A program made the position numbers and the translations under genes. This document shows positions 37,402-49,166 of a DNA stretch of 64,000 nucleotides, in pieces. A model generated the notes under the pieces. That model was not told where the DNA came from. It searched no databases and worked only from the letters and a program-made list of their open reading frames with translations. How positions within the stretch are numbered: position 1 is the stretch's first letter; each line of letters opens with the position of its first letter. This DNA is from Salvator merianae (Eukaryota > Chordata > Lepidosauria > Squamata > Teiidae): NCBI GenBank assembly GCA_003586115.2, contig QVOM02000034.1:144480090-144544089 (forward strand). The letters run 5' to 3'.

Positions 37402-37540
37402 CTTTTCTGGATTTAATGTAAAATCTGAAAGACCTCTTCCACTGTGATTATGGCCCACCTCATACATATTATATGAAGGGTTTCCAATTTCTACATTGAT
37501 TCCTCCATTTATGATTGGTTGTCGCCGAATTGTTTTTGTC
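37402..37540 (-). CDS. LRP1B: LRP1B exon with the first NPxY motif
   Basis: A 139-bp exon after a GATATATTTCAG acceptor; its first base completes an Arg codon begun in the transmembrane exon. It encodes [13 protein letters not shown], then [14 protein letters not shown] with NPSY as the first NPxY endocytosis/adaptor motif, then a divergent [18 protein letters not shown] segment, ending in phase 0 before a GTAATG donor. Compared with human LRP1B as I recall it, the part after MYEV is two residues shorter and lacks the adjacent leucine pair. The upstream intron is 4,482 bp and holds the hAT-type element. Confidence 0.97.
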
Positions 37541-40330
37541 CTGAAATATATCAGAAGAGAAGTTGTGAATAATTTAATCCTGAAAGGGTGACACATATTA
37601 AAACATTTTCATATTGCATAAACCCAATGGATGAAAATGTATATAAACTGGTTAGACAAAGTATCAGTGCTTCCAACAGGGCGAGGTCCTTCATTTGTTA
37701 TTCCTTCCACCATGAAATTTACCTAGAATTTTGTTCTTAGCTCTCTGCTGCTTGGATAACATAAACAAATCCCACAACTATGATTATATATATTCTAAAG
37801 GCAGCTGTTATCTCTATGCCTCAGATCTTTCAAAAGTCTAATACAATGACTAACTGGTAAATCAACTGGAGCATGTCCAAGACTGAACTATTGCTACCGA
37901 GTCTTTCTTCAATCCCTACAAACAATATTACCATTCTCTTTATGATCTTAGTTTAATTTTACATTCTTTCTTTGTAGCTCAGGAAATACTTAATCATTCA
38001 AATAACTCATATGATTGTGCTCTTCAACAGCTTCTTACATGTCCTCCTGTACTCAGCATAAAACTTTTTATATGTATCTACCTTGTCTCTTGTTTCTTTG
38101 TATGTTGCGGTTTCTTAATTTATTTGCCACCCTTTAATCATCAAGTATTTCTAAATACTGATAAACCAACGGATTGTCTTACCTCTTAAGGGTGGACTTC
38201 CTCTGATTCAGCCCTGCTTATGCAGATGTCTTTCAAAGCCCTTTGCTCTGGGCACAAACACAAAATATTTTGCAATCTCTGCCTTGTCTTTTTAAAGTCA
38301 GGCCTGTTTCCAGTATGGGTACTAGCAAACAAAGATGGATTCTGGTCTAATACAGAGATCCAGGTTCTCTGGTCAATTTCTTTCTACTTGAAACCTATGT
38401 GGCAATTGTAGTTGTGATGCCTAAGTCCATTTCTGTTGGCCAAATGTGTCTGTACCTTGGCAGAACCCTACCTTTGGCGGCACAGAACTCTAAGGCCTTA
38501 AGATTAGGTGTAATGTTTGCTACAACGTGTATGTTAGCAAGCTTGGGGTTAAGACAAAGAGAAGGGGCTGGGCACTTGCTAACATCTGGTATTTTGCACA
38601 AGGATTGACTAAGAAACAGATGGCAGATGAGATAAGAGTCCAGTATTTCCTGGGATTGCCTTCTGCCATCTGGGTATCTGGAGGCACTATAAAATAAATT
38701 TCTGGAACTTCAGGAGAGATTCTGCACATCTTACTGTCAGAATAAGAGTCCAGGGAACTAGAAGTAACACTCCAAAAGCACTTATCATCCTCATATAAAT
38801 CTTTATTGAATAGTTTACAGCATATTTCTTTTTCAGCATTTGCCTGCTGAGTTTCAAAAGAAGCCTTTAATAATTTAGAAAAAGAAGATTATCTCCTCTT
38901 GCTTTGTAACATTCATGAGATAAAGTTGATTTCCGAAGGAGACATTTTCTTCACCAAAACAACCATATCTTCCTCTGCATCCAATTTTGCTCTAAGGACT
39001 TCATACAAAAAAAAAAAACTTCTAAATCTCTTCTCACATTGATAATTACTTTTTGCTTGTTCTGTCTGCCCATTGATTTTTTTTTTAAAAAATGAGCATT
39101 TGATTATCTGCCTCTTTGTTCATAAAAGCTTCATCTGGTTGGTCCCTGCACTGGCAAAGATTAGTAACGTTTAAAAAGCGATGTTTAAAAAAATCTTATT
39201 TAAGCATTTATATTCTGCCCTTCATCTGAGGGCTCCAGAATTGGCCACAATGCTAAATAAAAACATCAGTAAAATCAGTAAAACACTCTAAAAATACTTA
39301 AAATATAACCCTCCCACCCTAACAGGACAACATTTGGAGGAAGCTAAACATCAAATGCCTGTGTAAACAGATATATAATTAACCAGGTGCCAAAAGTGCA
39401 TATAACATGCACTCCTGATGTACTTTCACTAGGAAGCTGTCTGCAGTCTAAGGACCACCACAGAAAATTCCATTTCATGTCCCGGCATCCCTTTTACGTC
39501 TAAGGGTGGTAGAACTACAAGAAGGAAAAATCTATATGGGAGAACTTTATATGTGAACATCAACACCTTGAATTGGCCTCAGTAGTGAGCAGACAACCAG
39601 TGCAGAATTTTCATAACAATAGTTAATTTGGACTGGGGAACAGACATTTATTAATAAACTCCACATACCTTAGTTCTTACAATCATTTCCGGCATATAGG
39701 ATGTGTATTAGACAATCTTATCTCTGTATTTAAGGATAACGGAATGCTGGAAACCAGATTTGCTTTTGAATTTAATGATTTGCTAATTTTTAATTGTATG
39801 GGAAATATCTTCAAGCATTGATTTCTATTTCTGTTGATACCAGGTTCATGATAAAGCAGTATATATTATTATTCAGTGAACTTAACACATTCTGTCTTTC
39901 TCTTTTGCTTATTTTTTCCTGCTACATTCTGTGATACGTTAGCATCTTATGCTGCATCCACACACAATATAAAAAGTGGCTAAAAGGTGGCTTAAGAGGT
40001 TGTAGCATTTGCATGCTAGTGCCTTAATCAACATTAAAGGTCTCAAAATGTAGTTCCAAATTGTATTTTCTGGCCTTTAATATGGTTTAGAGGTGGGATG
40101 GGAACACTAGGACCTGTTTACACTTTCCACTGTGGAATGTTCACCATTGGGTGTCATGGATGCAATTTGGCAGAGTCCTGTGTGGGATGGGTCAGGATAA
40201 AAAGCCTGAGTTTATGAAAGTACTAGATTTAAAACAGTTATAAACAATACTGAAATCCAGTTGTCCAGAACATAAGGTATTGCTTAAGTCTGCACTAGAT
40301 ATTTTTATCTCGTATATATATATTATCTGC
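37541..40330. other. LRP1B intronic sequence with one old LINE piece
   Basis: AT-rich intron DNA. Apart from the L3/CR1-like piece near 39.2-39.6 kb and the ~45-bp block at 40,063-40,108 shared with 13,921-13,965, I see nothing. Small open frames near 38.4-38.7 kb overlap on both strands and have no support. Confidence 0.45.
39195..39625 (-). mobile_element. L3/CR1-type LINE fragment
   Basis: On the minus strand it ends GGGCAGAATATAAATGC, then TTAAATAAG, the usual tail of this LINE clade. Near 39,570-39,605 the + strand reads TTGAATTGGCCTCAGTAGTG followed by a CAACCAGTGCAG block, a word set known from L3/CR1 3' regions. Decayed. Confidence 0.55.
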
Positions 40331-40334
40331 TGAC

Positions 40335-41594
40335 TAGGGATGTGCACGAAATTTCGAAGCAACGAAATTTCGTACGAATTTCGTTGCTTCGCAACATTTG
40401 CATCGAATGCGAAGTGCCCTCCCTATCGCGAAAGCGAATAGCGAAAGTCACGGCGATTTTCGTCAATTTTCGTGACCTTCGCTACTCACCGCGAACAGCT
40501 ATTTTTCGTCCTTTTTCGCTGCGAAAACTGCGAAGCAACGAAGCTCGGTAGCTTCGTAGCCTCAAGTCTCTGCCTCTAGAGGTGGAAATTGTAATGCATC
40601 ACATTAGGGAAGACGGTATTTTTTTAACTCTTCGCCTGCCTCGCAGCGATCGCACCGCATGAGGATGAGAAACTCAGACAGCTTGGAGTTAATAAAACTT
40701 CTTTGATGGTGTTATATAGTTCTTCGTTTTGAAACAGAGGGCAAGACGTGGTGTCATTTCACTGCTGCTCGGAAGTAGGGAGGGAGGGCAAGACGAGGCA
40801 ACATTTCGCTGCTACTCGGAAGTAAGAAGGGAGGGCAAGACGAGGCGTCATTTCGCTGCTACTCGGAAGTAAGAAGGGAGGGCAAGATGAGGCAACATTT
40901 CGCTGCTACTCGGAAGTAAGAAGGGAGGGCAAGACGAGGCGTCATTTCGCTGCTGCTCGGAAGTAGGGAGTTATTTCATCCTGCGGCTGCCGCCAGTCTT
41001 CTAAATTACGCGCTGAGCTGAAGGCAATTGCTTCGTGCGTCGCTGACTAAGCCTGCCCGCCTCGTAGGCGAGGTAATAATTTCTGTGCCCCAAATGATCG
41101 GCACGGACAGCAGACAGCGACGAGTCGCGCCGAAAAGTTAAAGGGACAGAAATTAGCGCGCGTGCGCGCACAGACATGAGCGTCGAAAAGGCATCAAAAA
41201 TGACAAAAAATCAAAGCGAAAAAATTCCTTCGCTTCCTTTCGCTTGCTTTCGAGCTGCAGTGAGGAACCCAAAACGTACCTTCGTTGCTTTGAATCCTGC
41301 TACAAACCGGCCGCCGGTAAAAAGTAAGCTCCGTGCAATTTTTACTTTTAACGAAGCAACTCCTTAAATTAGCAACGTGGACGGTCAAATATAGAAGGGA
41401 GAGGGCAGGGGGATATGCGGCATTTGTTTTTCGCTACTTATTTCATTGATTTTCCACTTCCGGTTTTCGAAAATTTTCGCTGCGAAAACGAAAATCGCCA
41501 TTTTCGCGACTTCCGTTTTCGTGCGAAAACGAAGCTACGAAGTTTCGATGCATTGCGAAACGAACAGAGAAAATTCATTTCGTGCACATCCCTA
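40335..41594. mobile_element. 1,260-bp hAT-type DNA transposon, CpG-dense, non-autonomous
   Basis: The ends are TAGGGATGTGCACGAAAT and its reverse complement. Perfect 8-bp target duplications CTGCTGAC flank it (40,327-40,334 and 41,595-41,602), as made by hAT transposases. Terminal regions are filled with TTCG, CGAA, TTTCG and CGAAA words in both orientations. A 47-bp tandem array lies at about 40,738-40,975. CpG is far denser than in the rest of the window, including GCGCGCGTGCGCGC at about 41,156-41,169, which suggests a recent arrival or GC-biased origin. No transposase-length frame exists (longest about 69 codons), so it is non-autonomous. It sits in an LRP1B intron. Confidence 0.88.
40738..40975. 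repeat. 47-bp tandem repeat inside the hAT-type element
   Basis: About five copies of a 47-bp unit starting GGGCAAGACGAGGC and containing TTTCGCTGCTACTCGGAAG. Two unit types alternate, one with GGCGTCATTT and one with GGCAACATTT, so the array probably grew by duplicating a dimer. Confidence 0.85.
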
Positions 41595-41982
41595 CTGCTG
41601 ACCTCTTAAACCTAAGCTGAACCCCTCCGTATGAAAAGCTGGGATAGGAGAAGAAGATTACCAAAATATTACTGAGTTTCATATTACACTTGATATTTAA
41701 TTGTCCTTTGGAAGCATGGCTGATTTATTTTTTAGCATCATGAAAGGGGAGGGAATGGTTTTCATTGGACCCATGGTATATGAATCAATAAAAACCATTC
41801 ACTCCAATCCAACTATTAGGTTTTAAAACACCTTTGATACACTTTCACCTGATACGCATTTTGGTTCAAAATTAAGCTTTCAAATGGGGTTCCCCATTGT
41901 ACCTTAAACAGAGCCATGCTTATCCATTGATAATGCTTTCCATTTTTGTTGATTACAGATATCAATATTATAATATACGTTA

Positions 41983-42138
<156 letters not shown>

Positions 42139-42610
42139 TTATTTTCTAAAAGTTAACATACAGTAAGAAAATCTTGATAAGTAACTCAGTAAGCATGTTT
42201 GTATGTACCTTTTTAGCAATATAGATCATATGTAACAAACATATTAAGGAATACTGACAAAAGTATGAAGAAATTATTTTGCAGGTCCTTTATATTCCTG
42301 TGCTCTGAGACAAAGCACTTCCTATTAGAAGGAGGTTCCTCTCATCCCTGCTGGAAATTTGTGAGTAATAATTGCTCTACATGATAAATATATCAGGGCA
42401 TATCATTTTGCCTCTATCATTGTTCCAGGTTTTTTTGTTTTTGTTTTTGTTTTCCTATACATACACACCAGAATGGCCCAGATGTCAAGGAATCAAAAAA
42501 AGAGACAATAAGCTACAAAATAGTGAACATATGCTTTATGTTACATTCTAGCTTAAATCTTGATATTTCTGTGGTCACTGCTATCATAACCTTTCTAATT
42601 AACAACTTAC

Positions 42611-42687
42611 TTGTACTCATGTTGTCAGATTTACTGCTTTTGGGAGCTGGTCTTTCACACTGCCTGCCTGCCCAGTTGGTTGAACAC
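42611..42687 (-). CDS. LRP1B: LRP1B exon: end of the last EGF-like repeat and stalk
   Basis: A 77-bp exon between a TTTATTATAG acceptor and a GTAAGT donor, phase 1 at both ends. It encodes CSTNWAGRQCERPAPKSSKS, then DNMST. The two cysteines close the last EGF-like repeat (C-x(8)-C end), and the Pro/Ser/Lys stretch is the extracellular juxtamembrane stalk. It is the most upstream LRP1B exon I can find; the preceding intron is at least 21.3 kb unless an exon was missed. The rest of the ~4,600-residue protein lies beyond the right edge. Confidence 0.96.
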
Positions 42688-42699
42688 CTATAATAAACC

Positions 42700-44325
42700 A
42701 GTAAAAGATAGCAAAATCAACCAAAAATGATAGAAATCTGTACAACATGTTAGATATAACATATAAATTGGAGGACACATTCTAGAGAGAACAGGATTTA
42801 TCACTATTATGGTGTAAAGATACAAGCTATTTCCGAATATTTGTCAGAAATATATAAACCATTTATATACTTATTTTAACAAAGTTCAAAATTCAATGCA
42901 ATATAAAATCTGAAAAATGGAAGATTACTGTCATTGATTATGCATAATCCAGCAAATACAGGTTTTAAGAAATTAGTAGAAGCACAAAAATAGGAACCTT
43001 TGATGTATGATGTATGATCTGATTACAGCAGTAATTATATAAGTGTGCAATAAATTCTACTTTTGTGGACAATAAATACAAATGACAAGCTTTACTAAAT
43101 GAAGAAAAAAAAATCAAGCCTCCTTATGCCCTTTAGTTTGCTGGGGCTGCATTGCTTTGTGTACTCCTCTAGATTGATTAAATCATTTTATTGAGGGGAG
43201 GAAGACAGGATATTTTAAATATTACTTATTTAAAATATGTCTTCTGGAGGAAAACTTCAAATAAAAACCTTATTTCTAGGGAATGGGCTAAACATTCAAC
43301 AGAAGTTTGAATTTGGATTTTTGTTTTTTGTTTTGTTTTGTTCAGCTTCAATATAAGTTGTAATTTAGCCTAATTCTGTAAAATAAAATAAAATAAAATA
43401 AAATAAAATAAAATAAAATAAAATAAAAATAAATAAAATAAACCCACCTAAGCTTTTAAGGTGTTGGGTTTGATTGATCTCTACATTTTCTCTTTTTTCT
43501 ATTGAGAAATGTGTGTGCATTGCCAAACAGAAAGAAATGTAACTTTTTCTTCAAAAACTTTTCCACATTAATGTTTGAATGAATTGTAGTTGAACTGGAA
43601 CAGGCTCACAGGTTAACAAAAGAACACAAACTTCATACGCAGAAGGTCTTATTGTATCTCCTACCAAAAGGAACACATGGAACCAAATTGGAATGATCTC
43701 TGCCCCGAACCTGCTGCCAGTCTGAGTACACCACATGGACCAACAATTTGACTGTTATTAGCTGATGACAAAAGTAATTATTGCACCAAATAAACTTATA
43801 AAGAAGTCTTGTTCTGGCAAATTTCTATTTCTACCATATATAAATTTCAGTTTTAAACTTGTCCACTTAGAATGAAAGTCTCTAATTTTAGTGAAATAAT
43901 TTCAATAAAGTATGATTAGAACATTCTTTGAGAGAAGTTTCTTACTACTCATTTCTAACATCTTCCAACTATGTTAAGTCCACTGATTTATTGTAAATGC
44001 AATAATAAAACACTATTTTTAAGAAATAATATCTTGTTTTTCAAGATTGTTACATAATTCAAATTACTTCTTACTAAACATCATAAAGAATATGTTACAG
44101 TTAAAATTACGTATTAATAAAATATATTTCCTGTTTTTCAAGAATTTTGTATTTTACTATCTTTGTCCCTGTCTATACTGCATTGAACCAATAATTTTGA
44201 ACCAATAATTTTAAACCAATAGTAAACATAAGTATAATGAAAATGGGATCAAAACATCAAAAGAAAGGCATCACCATACTTAAGAATCCTAGAGGTTTGT
44301 GGAGGAACAATTAATCTTTAGGAAA
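42700..44325. other. LRP1B intronic sequence, only a microsatellite seen
   Basis: AT-rich intron DNA with the (AAAAT)n array at 43.38 kb. No exon-like frame with splice sites is visible on the minus strand. Confidence 0.5.
43381..43440. repeat. (AAAAT)n pentanucleotide microsatellite
   Basis: About eleven near-perfect pentamer units, with one AAAAAT slip near the right end. Confidence 0.95.
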
Positions 44326-44330
44326 ACAAA

Positions 44331-44652
44331 GGGCCTATTCACACTTGAAGCTAGTGAGCATCAAGGACACTCACTAGCCAACTGCCTCCACATTTTGTGG
44401 AGGCTCTTGTGATCAGGAGCAGACTCCAGCTGCTAGCAAATGAATGGCTGCACAGTGCACTGCAGCTGCACGGTGGCACAGTATGGCTGTACCTGTGCAT
44501 TTGCACATCATTGCTGCTAGCCACGGCAGCAGCCAGAATCTTCCCAGCTTCTGTCATGGCATAGAACAGCAGCAAGATGCCAGCATTCACACTACAAATG
44601 CTAGTATCCTCCTAACATTTTGTTCCAAGATCTTGCAGTGCAAACAGATCCC
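44331..44652. mobile_element. TIR element (GGGCCTATTCACACTT-type ends)
   Basis: The left end is GGGCCTATTCACACTTG. The reverse complement of the right end is GGGATCTGTTTGCACTGC. The ends resemble those of the element nested at 5,576-5,987. The interior is GC-richer than the flanks and rich in GTGCA/TGCAC words. It gives short open frames on both strands but no transposase. Confidence 0.5.
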
Positions 44653-45098
44653 AAGGACGGTCTTTCAATTGAAGACTGGCCATGTACACTAGGCTCAAAA
44701 TGTTATCACTCTGGAACGAGAAATAAACTGTGGGCAAGTGAAATGCTTTTCTGAAGGTATTTATAGATTAAAGTATTATGGAAGAGAACACAAGTGGTGG
44801 ACTGGAATTTGGAACAGCATGGTTTCAAACCATTTCCACACTGATCAAAGCTCTCTTGCACTAAGATGGCATGGCTTGGTCAGGGATAGGCAACCTGTTC
44901 CAAAATGAAATGGCTTGCTATAGAGTCTGACCAGGGCTGTTCACATTCCAAACAATCCATTACATCCTGTTCAAAGGTTGAGCCCAGCTTTTGAAGGCCA
45001 AAGAAAACGTTTCCCACCCTTTGAAGTTCCTAGGCAGGGCCTACTCATCCACAGTGTATTTCTGGCACCTCTTCCAGGTACCCAGCTAAAAAAGAGTC

Positions 45099-45150
45099 CA
45101 TATTGGTCCATGGGATATGCTGCTCATATTGGTCCATGGGATATGCTGCT
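45099..45150. repeat. 26-bp tandem duplication
   Basis: The unit starting CATATTGGTCCATGGGATAT occurs twice head to tail, perfect, and a third partial copy follows. Confidence 0.95.
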
Positions 45151-45639
45151 CATATTCCTTTTGTGATCCAATATACCGACAGTAGTCTATTTAGGGGATA
45201 CTTTTAAAAGATTTACTGTCGGAACAGGATAGAGTATCATTTTATTGTTGTGTTCTACTCCATGGTCTAGTTTGACATGATAGGTCACTCTAATGGAGAG
45301 GTTCTTTGCTAGTTCACACTAGTGTGAGGATGGCAGGAGTCGAGACTATTCCGTCATCTAGTATACTGGCCAGAGCACATTTTCTGGTATGGTTTTCTGT
45401 TATCTGGATATGGGTTGGCTCAGCAGCATCAGAACACACCACAGAGCTTTGGTAACAGGTTATTAAAGGAATCTTTTCTGGATTTAATTTACAAATGAAG
45501 TTTGGCTTCTGGACAGGAGATATAACAGCTTTTTCCAGAGTGAATTTTGTACCCCAGCATGAAAGTCTCTTAAAAGACCTTTAAACTTAACTGTTTCAGA
45601 TTACATTACGAAGCTGGTCTGAAACTGCTGAGAAATTGT

Positions 45640-46500
45640 TTGCTTATTTATGATATAGGATCATATTGCTCTCTTTCCCATTTTATTCAATAATCTCCAT
45701 ATCATATACATTTTGCTTATACTTACATAAGTTTAAGTTCTATATTCCTCTCCACTTACTCATTCCTTCCCTCCCCTCTGATAATTCTGTATATTGATAA
45801 CAGTTACAAGTAGAAGATTCTATGTAGCTTCTGAATGACATTCCTTTTTCCTGAATTAGTCTCCAAGTATATTTTTACTTTCACACAATTTCCCTTTGTT
45901 CTATTTTCCATCTTCCATGGATTATAAACTTCTTTGATTTTGGTTATAAATGATATTTGATCTACAATATAGCTTTTCCAGTTCTGTTTCATCCATTTCT
46001 GACAATCTTTCAATCCATATGCCAACATCATTAGCACAGTTGTCATAAGTTGACTGAGTATAAAATTCTCCCCTTTGTTAATTTCACAAACCTTTATGTT
46101 TGTGAAAACCTATACATATTTCTTTCGTTAAGGAGATGATTTTCTGTTATATCTTATTTAGTTCAGTCTCTACCATGTTAAAAAATTCCTTTGCCTTCTC
46201 ACATTCCCCAAACTTATGAATATACGTTCCTTTACTTGGACACCCATGCCAACAATGTGAGTTTGATATCCTAAATATATAAGCAAATTGGCAAGTTGGC
46301 CTATACCATTTGTTTATTATTTACTTAATTCTTTCACTTTATTTTGCTTAAACTTTTGAATGTCAATTTTATTTCTTATATCTTGTATCTCTATCTTTAA
46401 ATCATCCTTCCATAGCATTCATAAATATCTCTCCATTTTATCACCTATTCCACTCAATAATTTATAAATACTTCCTCCTATTTCTTTTTATTCCTTTAAG
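45640..46500 (-). mobile_element. L1 LINE fragment, ORF2 C-terminus (first of two)
   Basis: On the minus strand near 46,265-46,205 the reading HCWHGCPSKGTYIH followed by F-G-E-C matches the L1 ORF2 cysteine block. A further frame at 46,046-45,804 continues towards the C-terminus (K-W-M-K-Q-N-W). Several stops separate them. It lies in the same orientation as the next fragment, so the two are independent insertions, or a duplication, end to end. Confidence 0.7.
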
Positions 46501-46559
46501 CTAAAGTGGATTATTGTTTCAAATGGGTTTTTTTAAAAAAATAAATAAATAGAAATAAC

Positions 46560-47785
46560 AAATTGTAACCAAAAATAACAGATCATAACAAAAAATAGTG
46601 CTCGCTCCCCTAAAAAAAAAAATTGAAGAAAAAATAACAAATAGACCTCACTACCCAACTATCCCTTGTGCACAATTATTATTTCTTCTATCTTCTTTCT
46701 CTTTCATTTTAGCTGGATCAAAGAGTTAATCTTGTTATTTCTTCTCTCAATTCTTCTGGCACTTGGGATCTTGTTGAAAAATACAATAAATCTTTCCATT
46801 TTCCCTCTGTTTTAGAAAGTGATATCATACCTTGATTTTTAAACTGTACTTCCCACATTTTATCAAATTTAAATTGTTCCGTTAGATACCTATACCAATT
46901 ATCTATTGTCCATTTAGTACTTGCTCTCCATCCCAATACAATTGTTGATTCTACTACATATATCATTTGGCCAAATAAATACTGTTTTTAATATTGTTAA
47001 TTTTATTCTGAACACGTCTCCAAAACAATTTTATATTACATTCCCACCAAAGCTGAAAACATATACCTCTCTGTTCATATCCATGCTAGTCATGTAGTGA
47101 CATTATAGGTATCATATGGTCTAATTGTGATGGTGTTCTATAATATCTATAGAATACCTTCAGAAACATATACTGTATCCTTTTATTCTTTAATCCATTA
47201 ACTGTCTTCATTTTTTGCCCAACATTTTCCCTTGTGATATTGATATCTAAATGCCATATTTGAAACATTTTCCATTATTGCATTCTTTTGGTTTGTTAAT
47301 AAACCATATATTTTACTTCCTATTCCTCTTGACCCCTTCAAACCTTATTCAGATATTTCCTCAATCTCTGTCAATGGTCTGTAGATCAGTAACTGTATAT
47401 TATTAATTACATACTAATTTCTCAAAGAATTATAGGTTAACCATCTTCTCCCCAGATCCTGTCTTATTTCCTGTTCCCTCCATTCTCTTCTAATGTTATA
47501 TAGATCCTTTAAATATTAAACCCACTTTCCTTTAATTGATGTAATATTCTTTCTTCTAACCCTTCTTGATCCTTATTTATGTATTCAATGATTGTATATT
47601 TCAATATTTGAGGGGCTAGTTATGTTGATAGATTCTCCAAACTTCCACTACTTGTTTCATCGGTTCATACAACTTTTTAAATTTTCTCACTGACATTTTA
47701 CCTCACATTAAACTACTAATTTTCTAAACTGTGCATTTCTTTTCTCTACTTTTACCCACTTTTCTTCCATTTAAACTTCTAACTC
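46560..47785 (-). mobile_element. L1 LINE fragment, ORF2 C-terminus (second of two)
   Basis: Minus-strand pieces read in L1 ORF2 order: KRIQYMFLKVFYRYYRTPSQ near 47,175-47,120, then an L-W-W-E-C block near 47,055, then a W-x-A-S-T-K-W-T-x-x-N-W-Y block near 46,925-46,880. A terminal L1 3' UTR-like A/T-rich stretch follows. Frames are interrupted, so it is inactive. Confidence 0.75.
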
Positions 47786-47787
47786 TA

Positions 47788-47813
47788 TTTTTTTTTTTTT
47801 TTTTTTTTTTTTT
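47788..47813. repeat. (T)26 tract
   Basis: On the minus strand this is a poly(A) run that ends the block at 47,814-48,900, as expected for the tail of a retroposed sequence. Confidence 0.9.
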
Positions 47814-48900
47814 ACTTAAAAACACTTTATAATATAATATTTATCCAGAGTGGGAATAGACCATCCTCAGTTATCTGCTTTTTTCAGTAGTTGTTTCCAT
47901 CATCATCATCATCATTATTATTTTGTTGTTTTTTTTAATCTGGTTTCATTGGCACGTTTCCCATAGAAGTGGTTAGAGGCCTACTGCCAACAGTTAACTC
48001 CATCATATGGGCAAGACATGGTTCAGTCAGCTGGATCATAACTTTGGCTGCAGTCAAGACAGACATTCAGCTTTCCTTGACTGATGATTTTGGAACATCA
48101 ATTGCCTAAATCAAAAACATGATCCACCATTCTTGCATTTGTGGCCTATTCAATGCAACATAGATCATGTCTTCACTTATCCCTTAATGTCATGCCTGCA
48201 TTTGTGACAACAGAAGATGCTCTTCATTGAGTACACCACCTCTGTTAAGGCCACAATCACCACTGTAAGCACCTCACACTGTAAATCATGATTTGGTGCT
48301 TCTGCAGTCTGAAATGGAGTTGATGAGGAGCCTGTCCTCTGGTCTGTTTCATACCGAAGTATAGACACAGTCTTAGTCACTAATAAGCTTCCATGACTTA
48401 AGAAGAAAGAACTTGGGTATAGGCATAAATATCATGGTGACCTCTGTTCTTTGGCTATAAAGAAAGAGCAAGCACCAAAGAATAACAATGGAATCAGAGA
48501 TCACTGATGGAAGACTAAGGATTTCTAAGCTAGCAGTCAAAGTGGGATACAAATAACATACTTTGTATAAATGCTACAAGGGTTCTAATTTCTGAACCAG
48601 AAGGACCTTTCTTTGTACTCTGAAAGCCTGGATCACCTAAAGGTGTTCCCATGGAATAAAGGTTGTACTATCTGTTATCATAGTGGCACAATCAAGGTTT
48701 AGATAAATGCTTCCCACTGAAAACATCCCTTTATTTAGGTGTTTGTGCCACAACTTGATCCCATTGATTTGTGACACAAAGATATTATATGAAGTAGCAG
48801 TACCCTTGACCTTGGCAAGAGAACTACAAAATTAATGTGCTAATGCGGGCACCTAAATGAAATATTTGTTCATCCATTTCAATACTTTTACCTGTCATGG
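47814..48900 (-). pseudogene. Possible processed retrocopy of an unidentified transcript
   Basis: A block upstream (on the minus strand) of a 26-base poly(A) run, with base composition less AT-rich than its flanks. A 67-codon minus frame (48,380-48,177) and stop-interrupted readings either side (for example a VLTAAKVMIQLTEP segment near 48,070-48,025) look like decayed coding sequence. I do not recognise the parent gene, the 5' boundary is a guess and no target-site duplication was found. It could also be a repeat I cannot name. Confidence 0.3.
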
Positions 48901-49102
48901 AATGCATCAACTGGAGTAGGTGGCACAGGGTACCCTATGCCTTGCAGAAATGATCTTAACCCAAACTTATGTGATTGTTTATTGTTGTGCTTTGTTACCA
49001 CCGTTTCACTTTCCTCCCTGTGAAAAACTTCCTTGACCAAGAGAAGACCCCAAGAAATATGCATATGTGTACCTATATCTATACCTATAACTATAACTAT
49101 AC

Positions 49103-49121
49103 CTCTATCTATCTATCTATC

Positions 49122-49166
<45 letters not shown>
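49103..49166. repeat. (TATC)n tetranucleotide microsatellite
   Basis: About fifteen units with one CAT interruption near the left end. It explains the poly-(I-Y-L-S) frame on the plus strand. Confidence 0.97.

Noticed and set aside
48115..48155. A C-K-N-G-G-S-C-F reading on the minus strand that looks like an EGF repeat, hence a possible missed LRP1B exon
   Set aside because: A stop codon follows at once, there is no plausible donor before it or acceptor close upstream, and no other EGF cysteines follow. Chance match in the possible retrocopy block.
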